DNA of 64,000 bases from Strongylocentrotus droebachiensis (lineage: Eukaryota > Echinodermata > Echinoidea > Camarodonta > Strongylocentrotidae): NCBI GenBank assembly GCA_035222895.1, contig JAVYIG010000691.1, positions 391,001 through 455,000 on the forward strand, in the 5' to 3' direction. Positions 36,732 through 46,359 of this stretch are shown here, one piece after another. Each line of letters opens with the position of its first letter. Position 1 is the stretch's first letter. The notes beneath the pieces were generated by a model. It was not told the origin of the DNA and did not search any database. It saw only the letters and a list, made by a program, of their open reading frames with translations. A program made the translations under genes and the position numbers.

Positions 36732-39700
36732 CTAATTGTGAATAATACATTAGGATTGTTGGGGTTGTTCAAGGGATTATAAATGGCAAGCCAGAGCATG
36801 ATTTTTACTCCCAAACTAACAATACATCGGATTAGGAAATTGCATTATGATCCTCATTTTTAAACATAATTTCATTTCTCTAATTTGAAATAAAGATCTT
36901 CATATTTTTCATAATAAAATTGTCTTTTATATAGGCAATATTTTCAAATATTGGATCGGCTAGGCCATGCAAGTAGTGGATTCATTCATTAAATCGGATT
37001 AGAGATTTGTTTTGAAAAATGTTTAAAAATCCATTAGAAAATAGATACATGATGTTTAAAAAAGTGAAACCTAAGGTTTCTTTTATTTATCATTGAAAAG
37101 AATTATATCCAGTACTGCAGTATAAAAAAATGGTATAATCATAGATATTTTTACAATATGAAATTACCCGTCTCCAGGAAATTTCACACACAGGACGACA
37201 CCCACTCAATAGCTGTCAAACACTTACCTCCTCCAAACATCTGAGCAGGACTCTGCGAAGTCGTCCGGTCTGAGAACTTACTGCTCTGTAATGCCAAACC
37301 AGGGTCAAACGATATAAAGGTACTCAAATTAGTGAAAAGTCTACAAAAAGTACTTGGCTCATTCATTGCCAGAGGGGTGCATGAGTTCAAGCGAACTTAT
37401 TTCCTTTAAAAAGTGCTAAAAAGTATTTGTAACAAAATATTACAGCTACAGTACACTCATCATCTCATTATTTGTTAGGAGTCAAAAGTTTTTCCTTCTC
37501 CAACCAGCAACTTTTCCATCATCATGACAAGTTTATTTCACTAACTAACTATCTGATAACTTAATAAACGAAAATTAGTATGAAAATATAAAACACTTTT
37601 TTGCACTTACCACACCAAAGAAGGAGCTGAAGAAGGGATTTTCTTGGAAGTTGTTATTATTAGAAGTCTGGTCCTGCAAAGTAAAGGCAAGCAATTTTGT
37701 AATGATTATGATCTTCAAAAACTTAACCACGGGTTGATCAAACATATAAATCTAAACAAGGCCTATAAAAGCCAACACACGACTGGTACAAGCAAACGAT
37801 TCTAAATAGAACTATCACCTCATTAGAATCTTGAGGACCACTTTACATTGCTTGTCAGATATAGATGAACCCAGGTGTCTTGGCACTTATAAAGTCTTAG
37901 AATCTGGCAAAGCCAGAACAATCTCCCAGTGTCTCGTGAATTTAATTCACACTGGCCCATCGCTATTCAGGCTGCATTTTGGAGTTCTAAAAAGTGTAAT
38001 GAACCCCCAAATTGATGAGAACTTAAAGCCTATCTGCACTATAGTTTGGCCAGGAGGGATTAGACCCCCCCCCCCCTGCATGGTCATCAACAGGTGGTTA
38101 TCTCATCAGATCTCAATTAAAAGGCATTTAGGCATTGTTTGCTATATAGAGGGTGCAAGAAGCTATAAGTAGTGCAGTGGGGCTTTAATGAAACATTCAA
38201 ATTGGTTCCAAAGAGAACTCTAATTACCTCTGTGGTATCACCTGGGTCACCAAACATCGCTCTGCAAGAGTAGCTGAACCCGGGAGACTTGGAGAAGTCT
38301 TTGAAGCCTGGCAGGTCAAACTGCTCTCCAGGTGTCCGAGGAGTCTTCGTCTCATCTGCTCTCTCCCTGTCTGTGCTGCTCTTAGGAGTTAGTGGGTATT
38401 CTGGGGGGTGTTCAATAAAGATCTTAGTTGAACTTATCTTTAAGTTGGAAGTTGGACTTAACAATTATAGAAAGCTGTTAGCTTCTTTGAAAATATTTGG
38501 TAAAATGTATTTAAAAGGCATAAAATGTTGATTCAAATCATTCATATTTTCTATTAATCAAGGAGATTTCATGTTCATGATGTGGAATTAATGAAAATAC
38601 TTGAATTTTGCTTTTGAATATATTATATTTTAAGGCTACAAATGGCTCTCCATAATGTTAAAGTCCAACTCAGATTTCAGTTCGACTTAGGATCTTTGTG
38701 AAACACCCCTGGTAGGGTAAGGATTATTATGAGAAAGCTCTATTGATTTGAAATCCTAAAAATTTAAAGTGCGGGATTAAACCATGTACATGTAATTACT
38801 AATATTCTATACTTGAGGGGATTTTTGTAACTGTACTATGTCTGTTATTCATTGGAATAATGTAACGATTTGAATGAATATGTGAAGGTGGCAGTTGTTT
38901 TATGTTCCATATCTTAACAACTGATAGCTGATCAAATGTATAGGAACACTAGTTCTTGTGAAATTCGCTGTTCTCAGTGAGACATTGCAAATGGCAATAA
39001 GAAAATGGTAACCCATTGAGTACTAAATTCTTTTCTCCATAGAGTTTTTTTTAATGAGGTGGCATCCAGCTCACATGGATAATGGGCTCATGAGGCGATA
39101 GCTGATCCCCCCCCCCCCCCCCCCACGTCCCCTCTCCACTTGCAACACCCTTGTTACCTACCCTGCACACTCTCCATGTCTATATTCTCCTGGGGACCTG
39201 TTTCCATCAGCTGATGAGGCATGCAGCTCATCTCCCCATCCTCTGGTCCTCCTGGCTGCTGGTCTCTTGCTACAAGGTAAGACGGCTGCATGGAAAAGCA
39301 GAGAACAAGATATCAATAGCTCAAAACTATCACCAATTCCTCTACTACAAATGAACCTAGTATACTGTGATGGACTTTTATAACCTCAACTGATTTTAGT
39401 TTCTTTAAGCCCGTCTGTACTAGTTTGGCCAGAGGGGATTAAACCACCCTACAAGGTTACTGACAGGTGATTATCTCATCAAATCAGTTCTTAATTAACA
39501 TAAGAAAAAGGGGATTATGGGGGACCAACAGGCACCAATTAGGCATTGTTTGCTATAAAGACGACGCAAGTAGCTATAATTTGTGCAGTGGGGGCTTTAA
39601 AAGGAGTTTCAGGCATCTGCAAGCCACTGCCAATCTAAACTTTAAAATAAACTCTATCAACATTGTGAAATAATTAAATGTAGTTCCTTTGTAAATTAGA

Positions 39701-42700
39701 TTAATAGTATTTTCTATGTAGTACAAGAAAAATAAAAATCTAAAAAAAATCTGCAGTGCATGATACAGTTGATACAGTTTAAAACCATGAATTATGACCA
39801 TCAAACTTACTGTTAGCTGCAAGGTATTTCATTTTTGTGATAAAAACAACTTTTTAACAAAGAGATTGATTTCATTCCATTCCTGCATCCATCCCATTAT
39901 GGTGGCATTTTTCTCTCTTTTTTTAAACTCCAATTTTTATTCTTTTCAAATGATTCTGGGGCCAGTTTCATAAAACTTGTTATCCATAACGAATGCTAAA
40001 TTTCTATGACAAACTTGCTCTCAGCCAATCAGATGCCATGATTCCAGTTGCTTATAACATTAGCTTGTAACTTGTTATTGATTTAAATTTTTATGAAACG
40101 GTCCTATTTGATGACAAAAATTTCAATAGTCACCTGTGCATCTCCTCCGGGTCCCATACTCTCAGGTCCAGAGCTTACTTGGATGGTTGGCTGCTGGTGT
40201 GGGGTAGCAGCAGGGGCAACCTGCTGTCCCAGTGTCTTGGAATGCGGGGTGTACGTAGGCCTTGTGGGAGTCTGTATGTTCATATTGTACATGGTATCAG
40301 CTAATGCTACACTTGGAGAGCCCATCACCTGGACAAATTGAATGATAGGAAACAAATATGCAGAGCATTGAATTACTGTGTCTATAAACAGTCAAACCTG
40401 TCAATAGCGACTGCCCTAGGGAAACACAAAATGTGGTCTTTGTAGACAAGATTCTTTAGTACATGTTTCAATGAGAAACCATTTTCAGAGGAAACAAAAA
40501 TGTGGTCTTCTTAGACATGTGGTCTTTGTAGACAAGTGGTCACTAAAGCAGGTTTGACTGTATATATATATATAAAGAGGAACCACAAGAGGTCTTGGAG
40601 GAAATGTCATCAAGAATCACTTGAGGAGAAAATTTTAGAAATAAAGCAAGAGAAATCCTGGGTAGTTAGTTTTGTCAAACTTTAATGACTACAATATATT
40701 TATTTTTTGTTAGTTATGTTTTGTTGTTTGTGAGGTCTCCCAGATGGGCCCTAAATCCTTTATGAAACACAACAACTTGAAGAGATTTTGCAACAATGAT
40801 TTGAAATTCTCAGATGTTTTAAGATAAAGGTATGGACTTGAATACTCCTCTATAACTGGGGTGGAAATACAAATCTTAATCAATTCAGTAATATCTGAAG
40901 AAAAATATAAGTTCATAAATGCACCTCTTACCTGAGATATTTGACCAAGTTGCTGTGATTTGGCCCCTCTATTACCCATGTATGGCATCGGAGCTGGTCT
41001 CCTACCAACCCTATCCACCAAGGCGGGGCTGCGAGGGGGTACATTGATGAAGAACCTACTGGAGGAGGAGGGCTGAGATACCGGTGGCTGAGCGGAACCT
41101 AGCTGCCCTCCGCCACCTGAGGCAGGCCCAGAGCCTTGGGGAGCAGAAGATCTCAAGGGCTGCCTACCGTGGCTGGCTGGAGAGGGCATCAAGAGAGGGG
41201 TGCGTGCAGAGAGTGGGAGGGGTTTAGAGGGGGCACTCCTCTTGGAGGTTGGCCTACTGGAAGCAGGGGCCTGGCTTGCTGTTGGTGCTCGGTGTAGGAA
41301 CTGACCAAACTTATAAACGCTGGCTTTGCTGTTGGCTGCAATCTGCTGTTCTTCTTTCTTCTTCCTATGATATTACAATACGTCATAAAAACACATTCTT
41401 TCCTTCATTACAAAACAATGTCATCAAAAACATAATCCTTATTCCACAAACTAACTTGAGTGTAGGGATAAATGTTTTAGTCGTTAGTGTTTAGGATTTA
41501 ATGAAGAATGAAAGGGTGTTTGCTCCCTAAAACTCATAAAATGTAGTATGGAGGTGACGATTTTGAGCTAGACCTTCAAAAGGAAGAGTTTGAAATGTTT
41601 AAAAGTAGTCAAGAAGGGAAGCCTGAGATTTGTATCTCTGTCCAGATTTGAAAACTACAAACAATTCAAATTTATTTCATCATATTTGTCAAATGCAAAC
41701 AGACATTGTGATTTTATTATTTCACTCTATTTTATTCTTGACATTTTTTGATTGAATGATTATATTTCCAAATGCTAATTAAACTACCTGGCAAGTTCCT
41801 CCTGTTGTGCCTTCTCTTTCTGCTCCTTTTCTTTCTCCATCCTTTGTCTTTCCTGTTCTTCCTCCTTCCTCTTTTCCTCCAGTTTCTAGTATCAAAAACA
41901 TTAGTACTGTGTAATTTTTTATATTTATCTTTGTTTCATTCCTAGGTTCTTTAGTCTAACATCATTAAAGCTATTGTATCGTTAGTAAGGGGTAAAACAA
42001 ATTGTTATTTTCTATTTATAGCCAGATTTTGTTCTGGCTTCCTCACCTTGGACCAAAACATTAGACAAAACCCTGACACTATACCTGATCCTAACCTACG
42101 ACCCAATTACAACTTTAACTGTAACCATATGTATCTGAGCAAATGTTAGAACAACCCCTTACCTTTACGATTTCTGCTTGGGTATCCTGCAGGATTTGTA
42201 TCTCCTTCTCAGCAATTACAACTTTAACTGTAACCATATGTATCTGAGCAAATGTTAGAACAACCCCTTACCTTTACGATTTCTGCTTGGGTATCCTGCA
42301 GGATTTGTATCTCCTTCTCAGCTACCGAGATTGAATCCATGAGCTGCTCAGTTTCCGTTTGCGTGTCTTGAGTTGAAACCTTTATCTCGGCACTACCAGG
42401 CAGTTTAAGGAATTGATATGGGTCAAGGAAGTGAAACATAAGTTTGAGAGGCATGGATTCTTTGTAGACTCTTTTAAGCACAGAGTAGTATGAATAAAAA
42501 TAACCTTTTTTTATCTACGGTATGTAGAGTCCACATTGAACGGATCTGTTATCAAAATCAAGCTTTTTAAGATTTTGGGGGCAAGAAATTGAATTACCCT
42601 TTCTTATGCAATATGGCATGCATGCATATGTTCTGGCACATGCCCCTACTGAACTCTATTTGCAAGTAATGTATAAAGAACTTTTTTTTTTTAAGGACCA

Positions 42701-45700
42701 TAATACAAAAGGATACATTTTGATGATGAAATCTGTGATGCTTTGGAATGGTGGCATATCTGCAATAGAAAGTACAATGAAAGATTAAAATTCATTAAAT
42801 AAAACATTTACATATTAGAATATTTTTAAATGCCCTACTTTTAAAGTCAAAGAAAACAAAACAGAATTTCAAAAGTAGATGAAGAGAACTCTTGAGCCTC
42901 AAAGTTCTCGTTCTTCAGTTTAAATATGATCAGCATAAATGATGACCTATTCAATAGCCTTTAAAGTCAATAGTCAATTACCACTGATTTCAAAGATCAC
43001 AATATGAATAAGCATTATATGCCTTACAATAGTATTATTCATAATGTTATAAACCCAATGTTTCAAGCTATTTAAGCATCGTATCTCAATTTGCTGATCA
43101 GCAGTAGATGTAGACGTATTATACTTTTATTTTCTCCACTATGAATACTGAATCAAATTATTCTAACATAAAAGGAAATGCTCAGTAGTTATACGACCAC
43201 AAAAGATCAAAATAACATTTACGAACCAACTAACACTTTGACGATCTCCTCTGAACATTTTGATCAGCATAAGATGTCGAATTACTATGTTATCTTTTTC
43301 AATAATTACAATAAAATATTGAAAAGAAATTACACAAAACATTTTTAAAGAACTAGAAACTTCAACCATAGGCCTACTATAGATCCTATCATAAAACGAC
43401 AACTTTTGTTAGAATGGTGATGCATTGCCTCTGCATACTGCAATCGAAAGTAGATGTAAACACAGCTTTGTTACCATAACTTTCATAGTAGTCATTTTTC
43501 GCTGTTATTTCCTCTTTTTAAAATTAATGCCAAACATTTAAAAAAAAAAAACACTGAATTGATACACTAACTGGCACAGATTTCTTCCTGCACTGCATCT
43601 TCAGCTTTCTGCAGATGAGTAATCTGCATCCTGCCCTCTTTGACGGCTTCTTTCCGTTGCAGAACCTCCAGCTGCCATTTCATGAGTTCCTGTGCATTCT
43701 CCTGCTGCATGTAGATCTCTTCATAGGACTTCCATACTGTGTCGTAATGTTCCAATCTTCTCTGAAGCCTAGCACTTTCAGAAAAGAAGGATGGATTGTA
43801 AATGGTGTCGTTATTAATTTGATTACTTTTTTGTTGTAGTTGTACAACTTAAATGCCTGTTCATAGGACTTCCATACTGTGTCGTAATGTTCCAATCTTC
43901 TCTGAAGCCCAGCACTTTTAGAAAGAAAGGAAGGATTGTAAATGGTGTCGTTATTAACTTGATTACTTTTTTGTTGTTGTAGTTGTACAACTTAAATGCT
44001 TGAACACCATTTTCAAGAAGCAACTTATGATTATAACAAAATTTACTGATAGACATTAATTAAATTGTACATAAATTTACTGTAAAAGCAATTATTTGCA
44101 GTGAACAACATGTCAAAATTAACATATGATAGACGAAATGACATCAAAATTAAACAGATGCAGAAATCAATTGATATGGATAAAATATCCTTGTAGGGTT
44201 CTGATAGACTAACAGTAGAGTTTAAAGAATAAAGAGTTTGCAATAGTTATGCCTAATATGATAATTTATTAATTACAGATGATTTATCTTACTTTTCAAC
44301 TTCATATTTCTCTGTAAGCAGCTGGAATTCTTTCTTCTTGGCATCAAGATGAAAGTTCAGAACAGACACATGTGCCTTCTGACTGCATGGGATAGAGATG
44401 AAACACATGATATCAGATTAGTTACTGATAAACCATATTCATGCTTAGAATTCTTTAAACTTTAATAACTCCCAGAGATTGATTTTAAACTATTCTCAGT
44501 CGTCAATTTTTGTTTAATTAAAACAAAAAAAGAATGTCTTAGACCATTTTGATGGCTAGAGCTCAATGGAAAATGTGCCTATTTCAACAATTTGTAATCA
44601 AATTAATTTTCAATACACTACAGATCTCAAAACATGTTGAAATTAGACCATTTACTTTAGGTCCTGAGATTTTTATTTCTTGAAATGGCAAAGAAGACAC
44701 AATTGTTGTGGAGTTGTAGGGAAGAGAAATACAGATTCATTTTATTTAAAATTACAGTACTAATGACCACTTCTGGAAATGAATATCATGTTTAATATGC
44801 CTGAGAAACTTGCATCAATGCTTGATCGATCCACATGTTTCTATCATTTTGGAGTTCATCTACCTTTCCTTTTGTTCCTTGTTCTGTCTGAATTGTCTAT
44901 GGCAGCTCTTGGTCTCTTCATCGATCCTGCACAATTTCTCTTCCATTCTCTGGATTCCATCTTGCTTCTCTTTAAAAGATGTTTCCAGAACTAGATGATT
45001 TGAAAATAAGCACTCATGAAATGATTACATGTTTCAAAACCAAGTTAAACCCTTCAGTTAACTTAAAGGCTAATCCATGCCAAAATATTCACCCCCCCCC
45101 CCCCCCACTCTCTCTCTCTCCCTAAAGAGAAAATAAAATAATTACTGTATAGACCTATTTACAATACCGAAATATCCCAATTGCATTGCAGAAATCTTTT
45201 GAATCATTTAAAATTCCAAATCAGACAGGTCTTAAACTTATGTTTTCTAAACATTTTCCACGACATAATTTGTCTTTCTTTCTGCACATTGCCAAAAACA
45301 AAAGTTGCTGAAAGATTGATCAATCATCTGTCAATACATTATAATATCAAAAAGCAGCTTCATCATCCCTTTTTTTCCCTGTATGTGTGTTTTTAGGGGT
45401 AGGCTTTTATATAAGGAATCCCTCCTTTCTGCCTATCCCAAATGCTCTTATATATAGATTGCCATTGTAATTTGTTATCACTTTCTTGTTTTTTATTATT
45501 CCATTCTGTATTTGTATGTTTTAAGAGTGTTGAATTGAATAAACTTTGAATTTGAATTTGATTTAGAATCAGAAGGGCATTATTTTTAATGATTAACATC
45601 TTTCTTGCTCCAAACAGACGATCTGTGAAGATCTCAAACACTTACTCCCAATCTGCTGTTTTTCCTTCTCAAGCTCCTGGATCTGTTGCTTCTTTTCAAA

Positions 45701-46359
45701 TTCTAGGAAATGGAAAGAAGAGTTTATGAATTATTAATTATACAAAACAAATTACACAAAGCAACAGTTGAGAAATATATCTAGGGTCTAGATATATATC
45801 TAGACCTAGGCAAAGGCAAGGCCCATGACATATCACGATTGCATGCGATTGCAAGCTAGGCCTAGATCTAGTAGGCCTATATTTTAAAGTTTATTGACAA
45901 ATTCAAAGATGACATGACAAGTATTAAAGCTGATTGATGCTTTTTGGCAATATAAACGGTAACCCAACAGCTTACAGTTATTTTTAGTAACTATGGTGTC
46001 CGGGCCCGACACATCTAGGACATTTCATTGCATCCTACCGGCATCGTACCAACCACAATCGCACACCAATGCATAGATTTTCTAGCCTGCACTGCAGTCG
46101 TAGCTACAGTAGGAAGGCCAGACCTAGGGCCATGCCAGGCTTGCCTTCCAAGACCCGGTTCAAATGAAAGTTAGCGTTAGTTATGTTTAGATTGTACAAT
46201 AGGGGTATAATACATCTTAACTTCGTTTCAGAGCAGGAACCATTTCCAAGTTATCTCCCGCCCCATTATTTGTAACTTACCCAAATTATGAAGGGCTCTG
46301 TCAAGTTCTACTGTGTCGACTCCAAACGTCAGACTCGGGGGTTTGTAAAATGAAGCCAT
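36505..46359 (-). CDS. SIX6OS1: SIX6OS1 (C14orf39)-like synaptonemal complex central element protein
   Basis: Fourteen minus-strand exons (46281-46359, 45646-45702, 44864-44990, 44293-44382, 43572-43768, 42272-42468, 41788-41885, 40932-41364, 40134-40328, 39162-39285, 38228-38400, 37611-37673, 37228-37285, 36505-36731) join without a phase break into 705 residues plus stop. Residues 1 to about 300 are Lys/Glu/Gln-rich coiled coil, including LEHYDTVWKSYEEIY (like the YKEVLKQYQLKY region of human SIX6OS1). About 300-490 is Pro/Ser/Gly-rich. The tail has repeated aromatic motifs (SPGFSYS, ENPFFSSFFG, MGFSFNFGG) and ends in Phe, as the human protein does (SPGFSF, FSFPFSFGQG, terminal Phe). The human protein is 587 residues. 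SIX6OS1 works in the nucleus of meiotic cells, joining SYCE1 and the central element so homologues can synapse. Identity rests on remembered similarity; another coiled-coil protein with a Phe-rich tail is possible. Confidence 0.72.
37228..37285 (-). CDS. SIX6OS1: SIX6OS1-like exon 13
   Basis: 58 nt encoding SSKFSDRTTSQSPAQMFGG. The acceptor is attacag and the donor gtaagt. Confidence 0.75.
37611..37673 (-). CDS. SIX6OS1: SIX6OS1-like exon 12
   Basis: 63 nt in phase 0/0 encoding DQTSNNNNFQENPFFSSFFG plus Val. The acceptor is tttgcag and the donor gtaagt. Confidence 0.75.
38027..38184. mobile_element. TTAA-flanked MITE, family A, copy 2
   Basis: 158 bp in the intron between exons 11 and 12 of the SIX6OS1-like gene. 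It has TTAA at both ends, starts AGCCTATCTGCACTATAG and ends TAGTGCAGTGGGGCT. It lacks part of the middle found in copies 1 and 3. Confidence 0.75.
38228..38400 (-). CDS. SIX6OS1: SIX6OS1-like exon 11
   Basis: 173 nt encoding EYPLTPKSSTDRE, TPRTPGEQFDLPGF and SPGFSYSCRAMFG, the last recalling the human SPGFSF motif. The 3' splice site AG (38402-38401) touches the end of a terminal-inverted-repeat element. The donor is gtaatt. Confidence 0.75.
38405..38709. mobile_element. 305-bp terminal-inverted-repeat element
   Basis: The left end GGGGTGTTCAATAAAGATC pairs with the right end GATCTTTGTGAAACACCCC, with further pairing inside. It is flanked by TGG on both sides. The left edge touches the exon 11 acceptor of the SIX6OS1-like gene. 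Confidence 0.75.
39107..39124. repeat. C18 homopolymer
   Basis: Eighteen C residues, 37 bp beyond the exon 10 donor. Confidence 0.9.
39162..39285 (-). CDS. SIX6OS1: SIX6OS1-like exon 10
   Basis: 124 nt. The in-phase acceptor is catgcag followed by PSYLVARDQQPGG; a nearer AG would break the frame. It ends QENIDMESVQ plus one nucleotide, donor gtaggt. Confidence 0.72.
39409..39596. mobile_element. TTAA-flanked MITE, family A, copy 3
   Basis: 188 bp, closely matching copy 1 (GGGGGACCAACA, TTAGGCATTGTTTGCTATA). TTAA at both edges; intronic. Confidence 0.75.
39958..40104. mobile_element. ~147-bp MITE
   Basis: GGGGCCAGTTTCATAAAA at the left pairs with TTTTTATGAAACGGTCC at the right. No coding capacity; intronic in the SIX6OS1-like gene. 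Confidence 0.65.
40134..40328 (-). CDS. SIX6OS1: SIX6OS1-like exon 9
   Basis: 195 nt in phase 0/0, with acceptor tgtccag and donor gtgact. It encodes a low-complexity linker (MNIQTPTRPTYTPHSKTLG). Confidence 0.72.
40389..40560. mobile_element. MITE with CAGTCAAACCTG ends, copy 1
   Basis: Starts CAGTCAAACCTGTCAATAGC and ends CACTAAAGCAGGTTTGACTG, with internal repeats of TGGTCTTTGTAGACAAG. A related copy is at 53718-53874. Confidence 0.75.
40932..41364 (-). CDS. SIX6OS1: SIX6OS1-like exon 8 (largest)
   Basis: 433 nt. It finishes the coiled coil (KKKEEQQIAAN) and opens the Pro/Ser/Gly-rich linker (SSRPTSKRSAPSKPLPLSA, FFINVPPRSPALVDRVG). The donor is gtaaga. Confidence 0.78.
41788..41885 (-). 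CDS. SIX6OS1: SIX6OS1-like exon 7
   Basis: 98 nt of charged coiled coil (KLEEKRKEEEQERQRMEK and on to EELA). The acceptor is atactag and the donor gtagtt. Confidence 0.75.
42104..42321 (-). repeat. Identical 109-bp tandem duplication across an exon end
   Basis: 42104-42212 and 42213-42321 appear identical base for base. The unit contains the last 45-50 nt of exon 6 of the SIX6OS1-like gene, its donor and some intron. Confidence 0.9.
42272..42468 (-). CDS. SIX6OS1: SIX6OS1-like exon 6
   Basis: 197 nt ending AEKEIQILQDTQAEIVK with donor gtaagg, phase 0. The acceptor (aaaagag) is weak but is the only one that keeps the frame. Its 3' part and donor are repeated exactly 109 bp downstream. Confidence 0.7.
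43572..43768 (-). CDS. SIX6OS1: SIX6OS1-like exon 5
   Basis: 197 nt with acceptor gtgctag and donor gttagt. It encodes LEHYDTVWKSYEEIYMQQ and a long coiled coil to EEICA. The acceptor and first 49 nt are tandemly duplicated upstream, at 43860-44002, with a broken acceptor. Confidence 0.75.
43720..44002 (-). repeat. ~140-bp tandem duplication across the exon 5 acceptor
   Basis: 43720-43859 and 43860-44002 match with a few substitutions and small indels. Each includes the 5' part of exon 5 and its upstream intron. The outer copy reads tgctggg where the used acceptor is tgctagg. Confidence 0.88.
44293..44382 (-). CDS. SIX6OS1: SIX6OS1-like exon 4
   Basis: 90 nt with acceptor catgcag and donor gtaaga. 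It encodes LNFHLDAKKKEFQLLTEKYE and leaves AA of a split Lys codon. Confidence 0.75.
44864..44990 (-). CDS. SIX6OS1: SIX6OS1-like exon 3
   Basis: 127 nt with acceptor catctag and donor gtagat. It encodes LETSFKEKQDGIQRMEEK and continues with RIDEETKSC, resembling the human NATDEEIDHYC region. Confidence 0.75.
45092..45106. repeat. C15 homopolymer
   Basis: Fifteen C residues followed by (CT)n. Confidence 0.9.
45646..45702 (-). CDS. SIX6OS1: SIX6OS1-like exon 2
   Basis: 57 nt with acceptor tttcctag and donor gtaagt. It encodes the coiled-coil start FEKKQQIQELEKEKQQIG. Confidence 0.75.
46281..46359 (-). CDS. SIX6OS1: SIX6OS1-like exon 1 (start codon)
   Basis: ATG at 46359-46357 with frame MASFYKPPSLTFGVDTVEL. 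The donor is gtaagt and one nucleotide of a split Glu codon is left over. The next exon supplies the missing bases exactly. Confidence 0.75.
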
